64,000 nt of DNA from JAXLYE01 sp046351595. GTDB lineage: Bacteria > Myxococcota_A > Polyangia > Palsa-1104 > JAEUJZ01. Below the pieces are notes generated by a model that ran no database searches, was not told the origin of the DNA, and worked only from the letters and a program-made list of their open reading frames with translations. The position numbers and the translations under genes were made by a program. The stretch lies in NCBI GenBank assembly GCA_046351595.1, contig JAXLYE010000002.1:868001-932000 (forward strand), read 5' to 3'. Positions 16,838-26,500 of the stretch are shown piece after piece (the stretch's first letter is position 1; every line of letters begins with the position of its first letter).

Positions 16838-18502
16838 ATGATGTCGCGCAGCCCGGACCGGCCCGAGAGGAGGCAGCCAGAGGACACGAGCCGGGCCCGG
16901 TGCGTGCGGCCCCGGGTCGGCGCGCTCCTTGGGACGGGGCTGGGGCTCCTGGGTCTGCTCGGCGCGGCGCGTGCGGTCGAGAGCCCGCCGCCGCGGAGCC
17001 CGGGCGCGGGGCTGCCCGGGGCGGCGCGACCGCAGCCGGGTCCGGCGGGTCCGGCGCGGGCGGCGCTGCGCTTCACCATCGAGCCCTACCTGCAGGACGT
17101 GCGCCCCGACGGCATCGTCGTCTCCTGGGCGACCGACGTGCCGTCGACCGGCGTGGTGCGCGTCGACCGCGCGTCGGTGCGCGCCAGCTTCGTCGCCGAG
17201 ACCGCCGCCACCCACCACCGCGTCCGGGTGACCGGCCTCGCCGCCGGCCAGCGCTACGGCTACGTCGTCGCGGTGCGCCGCGCCGGCGACGTCGGCCCGG
17301 CGGCGAGCAGCGAGCTTGTGAGCGCGCCCGCCGAGTTCGCGACCGCGCCGCTCACCGACAGCCCGTTCCTGTTCCTGGTCTACGGCGACAACCGCGACCG
17401 CGACGCCGACCACCTGGCGGTGATCCGCGCCATGCAGCCCGAGCAGCCCGACCTCATCGTCCAGACCGGCGACATGGTCAGCCGCGCCGGCGACGAGGGG
17501 CAGTGGCGGCGCTACTTCGCGGCGGCGGCGCCGCTCTTGCGCTCGGTGCCGATGTTCCCGGCGCTCGGCAACCACGAGCTGCGCGGCGACCCGGACGCCG
17601 GCCGCTTCTTTCGCTTCTTCGGGCTGCCGACGGTGGTGCCGCCGCTCGGGCAGGCGCCGCCGGGCCAGGGCCTTACGGGCCTTTCAGGCTTGGCGGGCCT
17701 TACGGACCTGGCCGCGCCGGGGACCGCCGCCGAGCCGCCCGCGCGCCGGCGCCGCCCCGTCTACTACGCCTTCCGCTACAGCAACTCGCTGTTCATCGCG
17801 CTCGACGGCAACAGCCCCTACGACGGCGACCAGGCGGCGTGGCTGGAGCGGACCCTCGGCGAGGCGCAGCACGATCAGAGCGTGCGCCACCTGTTCGTGT
17901 TCGTGCACCAGCCGCCCTACGCGGTCGGCGCCTACTGCGGCTCCGAGCGGCTGCAGCGGCGCATCGTGCCGCTGCTGCAGCGGGCGGCGCGCGGGCCGCG
18001 GCCGCTGTTGCGCGCGGTCTTCGCCGGCCACGAGCACGCCTACCAGCACCTGGAGCGCGGCGGCGTGCGCTACTTCATCACCGGCGGCGGCGGCGCCCCG
18101 CTGTACCCGCGCTCGCAGTCCTGCGACCGCGAGGACGACCTGGCGCTGCGCCTGTTCCGCGCCGAGCACCACTACCTGCGGATCCAGGTCGACGGCCAGG
18201 CCGCGACGCTCCTGGCGCTGTCGCGAAGCGGCGAGGTCATGGAGCGCGTCCTCTTGCACGAGCCGGTGGTCCGCGACGAGGAGCCGCTGGCCTCTTTGCC
18301 GACGGAGACGCCGACGCTGCGCCCGGGACAGCCAGGGCCGCCGGGCGGCGCGGCCGGGCGCGAGCGGACCAGCGGGCCCATCCTGCTCCTGTGGGTCAGC
18401 GCCATCGCGACGCTGTCCGGCCTGCTCCTTCTGACGCGTCCGAGCCGCCGCCGCGACCTGTCGCCGAGCTCGCGCCGCTACCGCGACGACGACGAGGGCT
18501 GA
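16838..18502 (+). CDS. membrane-anchored purple-acid-phosphatase-like metallophosphatase
   Basis: A 554-aa exported phosphoesterase. After an N-terminal signal or anchor (LLGTGLGLLGLLGAARAVE) comes a fibronectin-III-like N domain (~85-170) typical of purple acid phosphatases. The calcineurin-like domain follows with YGDN (D184), TGDMV (D212), GNHE (N245, H246), FVHQPPY and GHEHAYQ (H398, H400). A C-terminal hydrophobic segment (SGPILLLWVSAIATLSGLLLL) followed by Arg/Lys residues anchors the enzyme with the catalytic domain outside. A Gly/Leu/Thr repeat interrupts the domain near residue 280. It follows the kinase gene by 9 bases. Likely hydrolyses phosphomonoesters outside the cytoplasm; exact substrate unknown. 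Confidence 0.85.
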   Translation: MMSRSPDRPERRQPEDTSRARCVRPRVGALLGTGLGLLGLLGAARAVESPPPRSPGAGLPGAARPQPGPAGPARAALRFTIEPYLQDVRPDGIVVSWATDVPSTGVVRVDRASVRASFVAETAATHHRVRVTGLAAGQRYGYVVAVRRAGDVGPAASSELVSAPAEFATAPLTDSPFLFLVYGDNRDRDADHLAVIRAMQPEQPDLIVQTGDMVSRAGDEGQWRRYFAAAAPLLRSVPMFPALGNHELRGDPDAGRFFRFFGLPTVVPPLGQAPPGQGLTGLSGLAGLTDLAAPGTAAEPPARRRRPVYYAFRYSNSLFIALDGNSPYDGDQAAWLERTLGEAQHDQSVRHLFVFVHQPPYAVGAYCGSERLQRRIVPLLQRAARGPRPLLRAVFAGHEHAYQHLERGGVRYFITGGGGAPLYPRSQSCDREDDLALRLFRAEHHYLRIQVDGQAATLLALSRSGEVMERVLLHEPVVRDEEPLASLPTETPTLRPGQPGPPGGAAGRERTSGPILLLWVSAIATLSGLLLLTRPSRRRDLSPSSRRYRDDDEG

Positions 18503-18587
18503 GGCAGCCTCGGTCCGATCAGGCACCGCCCGGGTGCAAGCCGGCCGGCCCCCGGTGCAAGCGCGCTGGCGCCTGCCTTCCGTCTGT

Positions 18588-18593
18588 TAGAAT
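18588..18593 (+). promoter_or_regulatory. candidate -10 element before the PHA-system-like gene
   Basis: TAGAAT ends 6 bases before GTG 18600 and there is no Shine-Dalgarno between them, as expected for a leaderless transcript. No clear -35 is seen. Confidence 0.35.
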
Positions 18594-18599
18594 CCACCT

Positions 18600-18920
18600 G
18601 TGGTCCGCCGCCGCATCCCCCTCGACGCCGAGCACGCCCGCGACCCGTCTCGCGTGCGCGCCCTCCTGGAAGAAGCCCTGGCCCACTACCGCGACCGCCA
18701 CCCGCGCGCGTCGCCGAAGATGGTGTGGCAGGGGCCGAACCGCGCCGAGCTCAGCGCGCACGTGCGCGGCATCCGCCTGACCGGCCACGTCACGCTCTTG
18801 CCCGACGCCGTCGAGGTCGAGGTCGAGGTGCCGTTCCTGCTCCGCCCGTTCCAGGGGCTGGCCATCTCGCGCGTCGAGCACGAGGTGGAGCGCTGGCTGC
18901 GCGGCGATCGCCCGCGCTGA
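18600..18920 (+). CDS. polyhydroxyalkanoic-acid-system-like small protein
   Basis: A 106-aa soluble protein. The order helix, short linker, strand HVRGIRLTGHVTLLPDAVEVEVEVP, then FLLRPFQGLAISRVEHEVERWL resembles the PHA_gran_rgn family of small proteins associated with polyhydroxyalkanoate granules and general surface or lipid stress. No PHA synthase or phasin is next to it, so the name rests on fold-level resemblance only. GTG 18600 is the only sensible start; no Shine-Dalgarno is seen. Confidence 0.55.
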   Translation: MVRRRIPLDAEHARDPSRVRALLEEALAHYRDRHPRASPKMVWQGPNRAELSAHVRGIRLTGHVTLLPDAVEVEVEVPFLLRPFQGLAISRVEHEVERWLRGDRPR

Positions 18921-18997
18921 GCGCCGCGCGCGCCTTCTCGTGACGCGCCTCTCTCGGCGTGCGGTACTCTGGGCTCTCCAACTCGGAGGAGGGTCCG

Positions 18998-19996
18998 ATG
19001 TCCTACGCAAGGTCTTTTGCTTCTGTGCTGTCGCTCGCCGGCGCGCTCTGGTCCGCGCCCGCGGTCGCCGCGAGCTGCCCGGCGTCCAACCTGGTCATCG
19101 TCATCGATCGCTCGTGCTCGATGACGTCAAACTCCATCAACGGCAAGACGCGCTGGGACATTGCCGTCGACGCCATCAAGGCGATGACCACCAAGTACGC
19201 GGGCAAGCTGCAGTACGGCCTGGTGCTGTTCCCGGACAAGGGCATAAGCGAAACCTCCAAGACCTGCGTGCAGACCATGCCCATGCTCTCGCCCGAGCCG
19301 AACAACGAGCAGAAGGTGCTGACGCTGCTCGCCAACAACCGCCCGAACTCGCCGTGCATCACCAACATCGACGAGGGCATCAAGCAGGCGCGCGACAACC
19401 CGGTGCTGTACGGGACCGACCGGCGCACCTTCGTCCTCCTGATCACCGACGGCGCGCAGTCGGGCGGCTGCAACGGCGGGCGGGCCGGCGCCGACCCGCT
19501 GACCAACCAGTACCTCAAGGAGATGTACGACAAGAAGGTGCCGACGTATGTCGTCGGCTTCGACGTCGGGACCAACACGGGCGCGCAGACCTCGCTGAAC
19601 GGGTTCGCGCTGTCCGGCGGCCTGCCCAACCCGGGCACGCCGAGCTTCATCCCCGCCAACAACCAGGCCGAGCTCGACGCGGCGCTCGACAAGATCGCCA
19701 GCAGCTCGACCAGCGGCGAGTTCAGCGTCTGCAAGGGCCAGCCGTGCCCGGACAACCGCTGCCTGACCGCGGGCGCGACCTGCGTCAGCGGCTTCTGCGT
19801 CGAGCCGGCCGGCGACGGCGGGACCGGCAGCGAGGCCGACCTCGGCGACCCGCTCAACGGCGGCACCGTGGCCACGGGCTGCTCGTGCCGGCTCGGCGAG
19901 CAGCCGGGTGAGCTGCCGCTGGCACCGGCGGTGGCGGCGGTGGCGGCGCTGGGCGGCATGCTGCTCGCGCGGCGCCGTCGCAGCGCGCGCGGCTAG
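18998..19996 (+). CDS. secreted von Willebrand A protein with MYXO-CTERM-like tail
   Basis: A 332-aa exported protein. The signal peptide ends AVAA-S near residue 26. The von Willebrand factor A domain (~30-245) carries the metal-ion-dependent adhesion motif DRSCS (D37, S39, S41), a TNIDEG threonine segment and LLITDGAQSGG. A Cys-rich segment follows (CKGQPCPDNRC...CVSGFC). The end has GCSC, a hydrophobic stretch of Ala/Val/Leu/Gly and ARRRRSARG, the layout of the MYXO-CTERM surface-sorting signal found in Myxococcota. It is therefore probably displayed on the cell surface and binds ligand through a divalent metal. ATG 18998 follows GGAGGAGGG. Its TAG shares the CTAG with the stop of the convergent DUF308 gene. 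Confidence 0.88.
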   Translation: MSYARSFASVLSLAGALWSAPAVAASCPASNLVIVIDRSCSMTSNSINGKTRWDIAVDAIKAMTTKYAGKLQYGLVLFPDKGISETSKTCVQTMPMLSPEPNNEQKVLTLLANNRPNSPCITNIDEGIKQARDNPVLYGTDRRTFVLLITDGAQSGGCNGGRAGADPLTNQYLKEMYDKKVPTYVVGFDVGTNTGAQTSLNGFALSGGLPNPGTPSFIPANNQAELDAALDKIASSSTSGEFSVCKGQPCPDNRCLTAGATCVSGFCVEPAGDGGTGSEADLGDPLNGGTVATGCSCRLGEQPGELPLAPAVAAVAALGGMLLARRRRSARG

Positions 19997-20655
19997 GGCG
20001 CCATCGGCTGCGGCTCGGGTCCGGCGGCGGTGCCGCTCGGCTCCTCGGGCCAGTGCACGGTGCGGCGCCGCGGCAGCTCGCCGCGGACGGGGTGCGGGCT
20101 GAGGCTCGCGTCCGCGGCCCGGATGCGCGCCCGCAGCCGCAGCGCCAGCCCGAGCAGCAGCCCGCCGAAGACGATGGCGTAGGCGGCGAGCAGCCCGACG
20201 AGCGCCAGCGCGCCGAGGCCCGGCCGCGCCATCAGCAGCAACCCGAGCGCGATCGAGGCCACCCCCGACAGCGCCAGCAGCCACTCGCCCTGGATGACGC
20301 GGCGCAGCCGGACCGCGGCCGCGATCTCGAGCGCGCCGGTCACCACCGCCCACGCCGCGATCAGGTAGACCAGCGCGAGCGCGGTCAGACCCGGCCACAG
20401 GAAGGCGCCCAGGCCGGCCGCGATGCCGACCGCACCCTCGACGACGAGCGGCCACGAGCGCGCGTGCCGCCGCAGCGCCGCGACGATGGCGAAGGCGCCG
20501 TCCGCGAGCGAGTAGGCGCCGAACAGAAGGACGAGCGTCGCCAGCGTCAGGCCCGGCCAGATGAGCGCGAGCACGCCGAACACGATCGACAGCGCGCCGC
20601 GCAGGGCCAGCGCCCGCCAGCCGGGCGACAACAGGTTCGAGATCGCAAGGGACAT
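19993..20655 (-). CDS. DUF308/HdeD-family membrane protein
   Basis: A 220-aa protein with six hydrophobic segments in three related pairs, typical of the DUF308 (HdeD-like) family: LRGALSIVFGVLALIWPG, LATLVLLFGAYSLADGAF, VGIAAGLGAFLWPG and so on, each pair containing the xxxWPGL turn. Family members are inner-membrane proteins linked to acid or general stress. The C-terminal ~35 residues are hydrophilic and Pro/Glu-rich. ATG 20655 follows AAGGAGAGGG on the minus strand. The longer open frame upstream is not coding-like. Confidence 0.85.
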   Translation of the reverse strand: MSLAISNLLSPGWRALALRGALSIVFGVLALIWPGLTLATLVLLFGAYSLADGAFAIVAALRRHARSWPLVVEGAVGIAAGLGAFLWPGLTALALVYLIAAWAVVTGALEIAAAVRLRRVIQGEWLLALSGVASIALGLLLMARPGLGALALVGLLAAYAIVFGGLLLGLALRLRARIRAADASLSPHPVRGELPRRRTVHWPEEPSGTAAGPEPQPMAP

Positions 20656-21026
20656 GGACCCTCTCCTTTCCTCGGACGGGATTTTTCGCACCTGTACGGA
20701 ATGCGGAACCTGGCACTCCGTCCGGTCCGCTCGCGGCGATCCGGCGCGGCCCGCGGCGCCCGGAGTCGGGGCCCGGCTGAGCCGGTTCCCGTCGCGGATC
20801 GGCTCTGTGTACGAGCCGCGGCGCGCGTGTGCGTCCCTGAAAACGTACGGGGGCGGAGCGCTGGCTGCTAGCCGGGCCGTGAAAAAAATCGGACTCCGGA
20901 GCCCGCGAGGCAGAGCCCTCCCAGAGAAGGGATTTCGGATTACGGAGCGGCGCCTAGGGGAAGGTCCGGAGCCGGCCGCGCCCGGTCGGAATCTGCCGGA
21001 CGCAGATCGCCCCCGCGCGCCAGAAA
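20656..21026. other. 371-bp intergenic region
   Basis: It should hold the promoter of the DUF308 gene (minus strand) and the 3' flank of the HTATIP2-like gene. A run of seven As occurs at about 20881-20887. I see no gene, RNA or clear terminator. Confidence 0.5.
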
Positions 21027-21707
21027 TCAGGGAGCGCCGGACGTGCCGAGGCGCTCGAGCTCGTCGGAGAGGTAGATGTGGCGGCCGGCCTGATCGGCGC
21101 GAGCGATGCGGCACAGCGCGTGCGCAACGGTGTCGGCGCCGATCGGCCGGTACTTGCGCAGCGGACCGACAAACAGCGGCGACAGGAAGCGCCCGGCGAC
21201 CTGGCCCGCGGCCTCGGCGGGGCGGTGCTCCTCGCGCGGGCCGAGCAGCAGCGACGGCCGCAGGATGTGCACGGCGCGCAGCGTCAGCGCCGAGATGTCG
21301 CGCTCGACCTCGCCCTTGACGCGGTTGTAGAACACCGAGGAGTGATCGTCGGCGCCCGTCGCGGTGACGAGCAGGAAGTTGCGGCAGTCGGTGTCCGCCG
21401 CCCGCCGCGCAGCCAGCAGCGGGTAGTGGTAGTCGACCTGGCGGAACGCCTCCTTGGAGCCGGCCTTCGCCAGGGTGGTGCCGAGGCAGCAGAAGACATT
21501 CTCGGCGGCGATGGTCGCCACCGCGTCGCCGAGCACGGCGAAGTCGATGACGTGCTCGCGCAGGCGCGGCGGCCTGCTCGCGAGCTCGAGCGGGCGCCGG
21601 ACCAGCGCGAACACCGCGTCATAGGACTCGTCCTGACAGAGCAGCTCGAGACAGCGCTTGCCGACGAGGCCCGTGGCACCGAGGACCAGGGCGAGGCGCG
21701 GGTACAT
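21027..21707 (-). CDS. HTATIP2-like NAD(P)-binding oxidoreductase
   Basis: A 226-aa Rossmann-fold protein. It begins with the dinucleotide loop LVLGATGLVGKRCLELL (GATGLVG at 10-16), has ENVFCCLGTTLAKAGS and FRQVDYHYPLLAA, both characteristic of the HTATIP2/YraR branch of atypical short-chain reductases, and keeps a Tyr-x3-Lys pair (Y127, K131). It should be a soluble NAD(P)H-dependent reductase or regulator. The gene lies 33 bases after the C45-type hydrolase gene on the same strand and may be cotranscribed with it; no functional link is obvious. Confidence 0.8.
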   Translation of the reverse strand: MYPRLALVLGATGLVGKRCLELLCQDESYDAVFALVRRPLELASRPPRLREHVIDFAVLGDAVATIAAENVFCCLGTTLAKAGSKEAFRQVDYHYPLLAARRAADTDCRNFLLVTATGADDHSSVFYNRVKGEVERDISALTLRAVHILRPSLLLGPREEHRPAEAAGQVAGRFLSPLFVGPLRKYRPIGADTVAHALCRIARADQAGRHIYLSDELERLGTSGAP

Positions 21708-21740
21708 GGGGGCTCCTTGGATGGCGGGTGCGCGGCGGGC

Positions 21741-23462
21741 TCAGTCGGCCTGGTGGCCGCTGCCGGCGGGGTGCCGCTCGAGGTAGCTCCTGGCGCGGCG
21801 GGCGTCGGCGCGGTGCGGCGGCGAAAGCGCCAGGAACGAGGTGTACTGGCGGCGCGTCTCCTCGACGTCCTCGGGCCGCGCGCGCTCGGCCAGAAGGTCC
21901 GCGAGCACGAGCCGCGCGTCGACGGAGCGCGGCTGCAGCGCGACCGCCCACTGCGCGGTCTCGATCGCCGGCCCGAGCTGGCCGCGCCCGCGCAGCGTAT
22001 CGGCCGCGCGCAGCGCCCGCTTCATCTGCAAGAACGCGCGGTAGTCGTCGGAGTGCAGCACCGGGTCCTCGGGCAGGTCCTGGGGCTGCGCGTCCGCCGC
22101 GGCGCCGGTGCCGAGCTCGCGCTTCAGGTCGTAGGCGACGTAGCGGCCGAGCGCGTGCGGCCCGACGCCGACCCACAGCACGCGCTCGGTCGCGTCGACC
22201 ACCACCGAGTGCGTCGCGATCAGCGCGTCGAGCGTATTGCGGTTGCCCAGGCCGAGCTCCGTATCGCCGGGGCCGCGCTTGTCGCGCAGGACTGCGAGCA
22301 TGGCCGCCGGATCGATGCGGCCGCGGTTCTTGAGGACCAGCTCGTCGGCGCGGGCCTGGCGCGCGCCCGAGGTCAGCTCGTCGCGCAGGCGCGCGCTCTC
22401 GCGGTCGCCCGCGAACTCCGGCGACAGGCCGTGGTTGGCGACGGTCAGCACGTCCGCGGCCGGGCCCTCCTTGGGCATGCGCCGCACCACGAAGCGGCTC
22501 GGCGAGCGCTCGACCACCGCGGCCTCGCCGCTCTGGCCGTCGCCGATCAGGTACAGATCCGGCACCAGCACCGGCCGGTCGCGGATGATCGCCAGCGCCT
22601 CGTCGAGGCTGTGCGCGCTCTCGAGCACCTCGCGCAGGAGCAGCTCGACCGGCACGCCGGCCTCGCTCTTGTCGTCCGAGCGCAGCGCGTTCACCGAGAC
22701 GTAGATGCCGGCCTGGTTGAGGCCGGTCACCACGCCCATCATGCCGCTCCACGCCACCGACACGAAGCCCAGGCGCCCCTGCGGCTTGAAGAACAGCACC
22801 GCCTTCTCGCGATCGAACAGCTCGGGCCCCTCGAAGTCGAAGTTGCGGCCGAGCACCAGGTGGCCGTTGGTCGTCGCGCCGCGCGCCGCCGCCAGCGCCG
22901 TGCAGCCGAGCATGGGCGAGTGCTCCAGCCCCTGCGTGATGTCGTGCAGCGCGTGGTAAAAGACGATGCGGTGGTACGTCGGCAGGAAGTCGCCGTTGAG
23001 GTCGGGCTGGCCCTCGGCGAGGCCGGCGAGCTCGATGCGCTGATCGAGCGGGATGTGCAGCGGCAGCGTGCGGTAGCGCAGGAGCACCCCGACCTTGACC
23101 AGCTGCATCGCCAGCGCCGACGGGATGTAGCGCCGCATCTCGCTGAACAGGTACTCCTCGGCCTCGATCAAGAGCGGCGAGCCGAGGCGGGCGTTGGCGT
23201 AACCGAGCGAGAACGGGCCGCCCTCGAGGTGGTACTCCCAGACGCCGCGCTCGCGGGTGAGCCAGCTTGAGCCGATGTAGCTGCGCAGGCCGCGGACGAC
23301 CAGCGGCGGGCGGCTGATGCCGACGCCGGCCTCGCTGGGCGGGCGGATGGCGGTGAGCCGCAGGAAGACGCGGTGGCTGCCCAGAAGGAGCGCGATCAGC
23401 GAAACCACGATCACCGCGGCCCAGGTGCGACGGCGCCACGGGGCGCGTGAGCGAACGGACAT
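21741..23462 (-). CDS. membrane-anchored C45-type hydrolase/acyltransferase
   Basis: A 573-aa protein with an N-terminal membrane anchor (AAVIVVSLIALLLGS, residues ~15-29) and an N-terminal-nucleophile-like hydrolase domain. The segment LGCTALAAARGATTNGHLVLGRNFDF matches the self-processing region of the peptidase C45 (isopenicillin N acyltransferase-like) family: C187 would become the N-terminal nucleophile after autocleavage at G186-C187, and R206, N207 and D209 line the site. Downstream are GVVTGLNQAGIYVSVNA and GNRNTLDALIATHSVVVD. The C-terminal ~110 residues look TPR-like. Substrate unknown; amidase or acyltransferase action is expected outside the membrane. It is divergent from addB, with 49 bases or less between starts. 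Confidence 0.75.
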   Translation of the reverse strand: MSVRSRAPWRRRTWAAVIVVSLIALLLGSHRVFLRLTAIRPPSEAGVGISRPPLVVRGLRSYIGSSWLTRERGVWEYHLEGGPFSLGYANARLGSPLLIEAEEYLFSEMRRYIPSALAMQLVKVGVLLRYRTLPLHIPLDQRIELAGLAEGQPDLNGDFLPTYHRIVFYHALHDITQGLEHSPMLGCTALAAARGATTNGHLVLGRNFDFEGPELFDREKAVLFFKPQGRLGFVSVAWSGMMGVVTGLNQAGIYVSVNALRSDDKSEAGVPVELLLREVLESAHSLDEALAIIRDRPVLVPDLYLIGDGQSGEAAVVERSPSRFVVRRMPKEGPAADVLTVANHGLSPEFAGDRESARLRDELTSGARQARADELVLKNRGRIDPAAMLAVLRDKRGPGDTELGLGNRNTLDALIATHSVVVDATERVLWVGVGPHALGRYVAYDLKRELGTGAAADAQPQDLPEDPVLHSDDYRAFLQMKRALRAADTLRGRGQLGPAIETAQWAVALQPRSVDARLVLADLLAERARPEDVEETRRQYTSFLALSPPHRADARRARSYLERHPAGSGHQAD

Positions 23463-23511
23463 GTCTCGCTTGTACCATGTCGCGGCGCCGCGTTCGTGCT
23501 ATGCAGCGCGC

Positions 23512-26500
23512 GTGCGGGTGCTGCGGCTGTTTGTGCGACCGAGTGACGCGGCGGCGTTTGCGACGGACGCGAGCGCAGGGCCGGGTGCGCCCGATCCGAA
23601 TGGAATGGCTGGGGTGGCCGGCGAGATGGCCGGCGGCGCCCGCTCGCTGCCCGAGCTGGTGCACGAGGCGGCGCTGCGGCGCGGCGGCTACACCCTGCTC
23701 GGCCCGCTCGGCGAGGCGCTGCTGCTCGACCAGCTCGCCGAGGAGGCGCGGCGGCCCGACGGCGAAGGCAGCGGTCCGGGCGCGGGTCCCCTGGCCGGCA
23801 TGGCCGGCACCGCGGGCCTGCGCCGCTCGCTGCAGCGCTTCCTCGGCGCCGCCAGCTACGGCGCGCTCTTGCCGCAGACCCTGGCGCGCGCGGCCCAGCG
23901 CCTGGGGCGCGACGGCGGACCGGGCGGGGCGCTGCGGGCGGCGCGGGTGACCGAGCTGGCGCGGCTTTTGCGCCGCTACCGCAGCCTGCTCGGCAGCCGC
24001 TTCCTCGACGCGGGGCTGGCGTGGCAGCTCGGCCTGCAGGCGCTGGCCGAGTCGCCGCCGCCCGAGCTGCGCGCCGCCGACGTCATCGAGGTGCACGGGC
24101 TGCACCGCGCGCTCGATGCCGGCGGGGGCGGCGCCGGCGGCGAGGGCGACCTCGGCCCGACGCCGCACGCGCTGCTCGCGGCGGTGGCGGCGCTGGCCCG
24201 CACCGGCAAGCGCGTCGAGGTCGTCCTGCCCGACGTCGGCGAGCCGCCCGAGCTCGCGCTGTCGGTCGACGCCTCGGAGCCCGACTCGCCGCTCGCAGCG
24301 GCGCTCGGGCCGCTCCTCAGCGGGCTGCACCGCCACCACACCCTCGACCTCAACGAAGCGCCGGCGCCGCTCGGTCCGTACGCCGACCCCGAGACGCCCT
24401 GGGGCGGCTTCGTCCTGCGCCTGTTCGCGGGCCGCTCCCGCCCCGCCGGGCCGCCGCCGCCCATCGCCGAGCTGCCCGCCGGCTGCGTGACCCTGGCGCC
24501 GCTGCCGAGCCCGCGCGCCGAGGCCCTGCACGTGGCCGCCGCGGTGCGCGAGCTGCTCGACGGCGGCGTGCCGCCCGGCGCGCTGGCGGTGGTCGCACAG
24601 TCGCCGGAGCGGCGGGCCCGCCTGGTCGAGGCGCTCGGCCGCTACCGCGTGCCCGTCGCCGCGCGGCCGTTGCTGCCGACCGCGGCCGTCCTCGGGCGGG
24701 CGCTGCCGCCGCCGCTCACCCTGCTGCTCTCGATCTACGAGCTGCTCGACGGCAACCTCGCGGGCCGGGGCCGCGAGGGCGTGCCGCGCGAGGGCCTGAT
24801 CCTGCTGCTCTCGTCGAGCTACCTGCGCTTCCCGGGGCTGGAGCGGCCGTGGCACCTCATCCGGGCGCTGCGTGCCGCGGGCGTGCGCGAGCTGCACCCG
24901 GCGGAGCGCGCGGCGCCGGCGGCCCCGACGCTGTTCGACGACAGCCCGGTGCCGGGCGGCGAGCCGGGCGAGCCGGTTTGGCGCACGCGCCTCCTGCAGT
25001 GGTTCCGGCAGCAGGCGTCCGCCCGGCGCGACGGCGCCGGCACCCTCTCGGCCGAGCAGCAGGCGCAGCTCGAGCACGTCGACGCGGCGGTGCGCGAGCT
25101 CTACGAGCTGCCCGAGGACGCGCCGCTGTCCCGCCACGCCGCGGCGCTGCGCCGGCTGTGCGAGCGCCTGGGCTGGTTCCGCCGCTGCCTGGCGCCGCTG
25201 CGTCCGCCGGCCCCGGGCAGCCTCGACGGAGAAGCAGGCGACCGGGCGCTGCCTCGCGAGGGCCTCGAGCTGCTCACCGCCGAGCTCGCGGCGCGCGCGC
25301 GGGACGCCGCCGCGGCCTCGGCGCTGCTGCGGGTGCTCGACGAGCTGCCGCTGTGGGCGCGGCGCCTGGGGCTGCCGGCCGAGCGCGGCACGATCACGCG
25401 CCCGCGCTTTGCGGGCCTCTTGCGCGCGGCGCTCGGGCGGACCTACGTGCCGCCGGGAGCCGGCCTCGGTATGGCCGACGAGGTGACCGGCCTGCCGTCG
25501 GAGTCGGCGGTGTTCGTCGGCGAGCTCGGCTGCCTGCCGGTGCGGCCGCGCCAGCACCTGTTCCTGTGCGGCCTGCTCGACGGCGAGCTGCCCGCGCGGC
25601 CGCCCGAGGACGTGCTGCTCGACGACGACGACCGGCGCTCGCTGGCTCGGCTGCTCGACGCGACGGTGTGGGCAGGCTCGCAGCACGACGCGGTGCGGGC
25701 GCCGCTGCTCCTGTGCGAGGCGCTCTCGCACAGCCGCGCCGCCCACCTCTCGTGGCCGGTCGCCGACGACGAGGGCCGGCCGCTCCTGCGCTCGAGCTGG
25801 GTCGAGGCGGTGCAGCGCGCCGCGCGCCCGGGCACAGAGCCCCTGGGTGAGCCGCCGCGGCTGCGCACGCCGCTTCTGCCCTGGCCCGACGCGGCGCGCC
25901 ACCCGGCCGAGCTGTGGACGCGGGCGGCGCTCAGCCGCAGCCTGCTCGCCGTCGACGAGGCGCCGCTGGTCGGCAGCGGCCCGGGGGCGTGGGCGCGGCG
26001 CCGCAGCGCACCGGCGCTCTTGCCGGTGCTGGCCGGGCGGGAGCGGGCCCGCGCCGCGAGCCTGCGCGCCCGCCTCGCGATCGAGCAGTCGCGCGGCCGC
26101 TGGTTCACCGCGCTCGCCGCCGTCGCCGAGCCCACCGACGAGGCGCTGGAGCCGCTCGCGGGCCCGTTCAGCGGCCGGCTCGGCGCACCGCAGCTGGTCG
26201 CGCTTTTGCAGCCGCGGCTGCCCGGCAGCCCCAAGCACGCGCTCTCGGCCTCGGCACTGGAAGACTACGCCAAGTGCCCGTTCCGCTTCTTCGTGCGCCG
26301 CGTCCTCAAGGCCACGCCGCTGCAGGAGGGCGGCGAGGACCTGGACCCGCTGGCCTCGGGGCGGCTGCACCACGCGGTGCTCGAGCGCTTCTTCCTGGAG
26401 CGCCGCAAGAGCGCGCGCCTGCCCCTGCGCGGTGACGACGACGACCGCGCCGCCTTCAGCCAGGCGCTCGACCAGGAGCTCGGCCGCTTCGCGCAGCAGG

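Noticed and set aside
23461..23511. ATG 23461 as start of addB
   Set aside because: It would overlap the divergent gene start by two bases and adds a segment unlike the family; kept only as an alternative.
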